Positions 64,000-64,000 of a stretch of DNA of 64,000 nucleotides are shown in pieces. This stretch comes from Crocinitomicaceae bacterium (lineage in GTDB: Bacteria > Bacteroidota > Bacteroidia > Flavobacteriales_D > Crocinitomicaceae). The first letter of the stretch is position 1. Each line of letters begins with the position of its first letter. The stretch covers positions 1 through 64,000 of the forward strand of contig JAGYIR010000014.1 of the NCBI GenBank assembly GCA_018402525.1, written 5' to 3'. The notes under the pieces are model-generated. The model saw only the letters and a program-made list of their open reading frames with translations, was not told the DNA's origin and made no database searches. The position numbers and the translations under genes are program-made.

Positions 64000-64000
64000 G

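Noticed and set aside
1-64000. CRISPR arrays, IS elements, integrases, tRNA or rRNA genes
   Set aside because: I found no regularly spaced short repeats, transposase motifs, or tRNA T-arm signatures other than that of tmRNA. No tool was run, so small tRNAs could have been missed.

Overview
The window is chromosomal DNA from a member of the Bacteroidota, most likely Flavobacteriales and perhaps near Fluviicola or Crocinitomix; that genus-level placement is inference only. The evidence is: (i) many secreted proteins end in type IX secretion (T9SS) sorting domains, type A at 8027, 12506, 41337 and 57022 and a gliding-type (type B) domain at 60244; (ii) the Bacteroidetes promoter -7 element TAnnTTTG lies upstream of about 20 genes; (iii) DnaE carries a fused N-terminal exonuclease; (iv) BshA implies bacillithiol; (v) Shine-Dalgarno sequences are almost absent. 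Most of the window is ordinary, compact core genome. I found no insertion sequence, prophage, CRISPR array, rRNA or tRNA.

Layout. 1-4.1 kb: a tight six-gene + strand cluster (DUF218 lipoprotein, glutathione peroxidase, Lacal_2735-type small protein, SRPBCC protein, CIA30 protein, SDR/DUF2867 protein) that looks like a stress, possibly light-responsive, cassette. 4.3-5.9 kb: a GT39-type membrane glycosyltransferase with an in-frame amber codon near its end. 6-7.5 kb: divergent LuxC-type acyl-CoA reductase and dicluster ferredoxin. 7.6 kb: SRP RNA. 8-13.2 kb: two T9SS cargo proteins flanking a hybrid two-component regulator. 13.2-24.8 kb: bshA, a GH3/beta-lactamase fusion, acs, an OmpA protein, hemE, ung, a lipoprotein, an esterase and a LolA-like protein. 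25-33 kb: SirB1-like protein, dnaE, two DUF1573 proteins, a lipoprotein, def and yqgF. 33-42 kb: dapD, tmRNA (ssrA), a GIY-YIG protein, corA, a SulP transporter, two orphan small proteins, a desaturase, an M23/LysM peptidase and a T9SS protein. 42-46 kb: rhodanese, RluA-type synthase, panB, rplS, GH25 and TRIC-family channel. 46-57 kb: a PorE-like OmpA protein, unknown secreted proteins, lon, a GlmU-like protein, a sodium:solute symporter and a DUF4846 lipoprotein. 57-64 kb: a subtilisin-like protease and a very large SprB-repeat surface protein that runs off the window.

The genes combine housekeeping (replication, translation quality control, cofactor and lysine/peptidoglycan precursor synthesis, proteolysis) with an envelope/secretome programme: T9SS cargo, OmpA anchors, lipoproteins and peptidoglycan hydrolases. 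Points most worth a second look are the amber codon in the glycosyltransferase, a Glu where subtilases have their catalytic Asp, a tmRNA tag unlike the ones I recall for the phylum, eight genes whose -7 box sits only 3-6 nt from the start codon, interlocked palindromes before acs, and a possible switch-like leader before the SulP gene.
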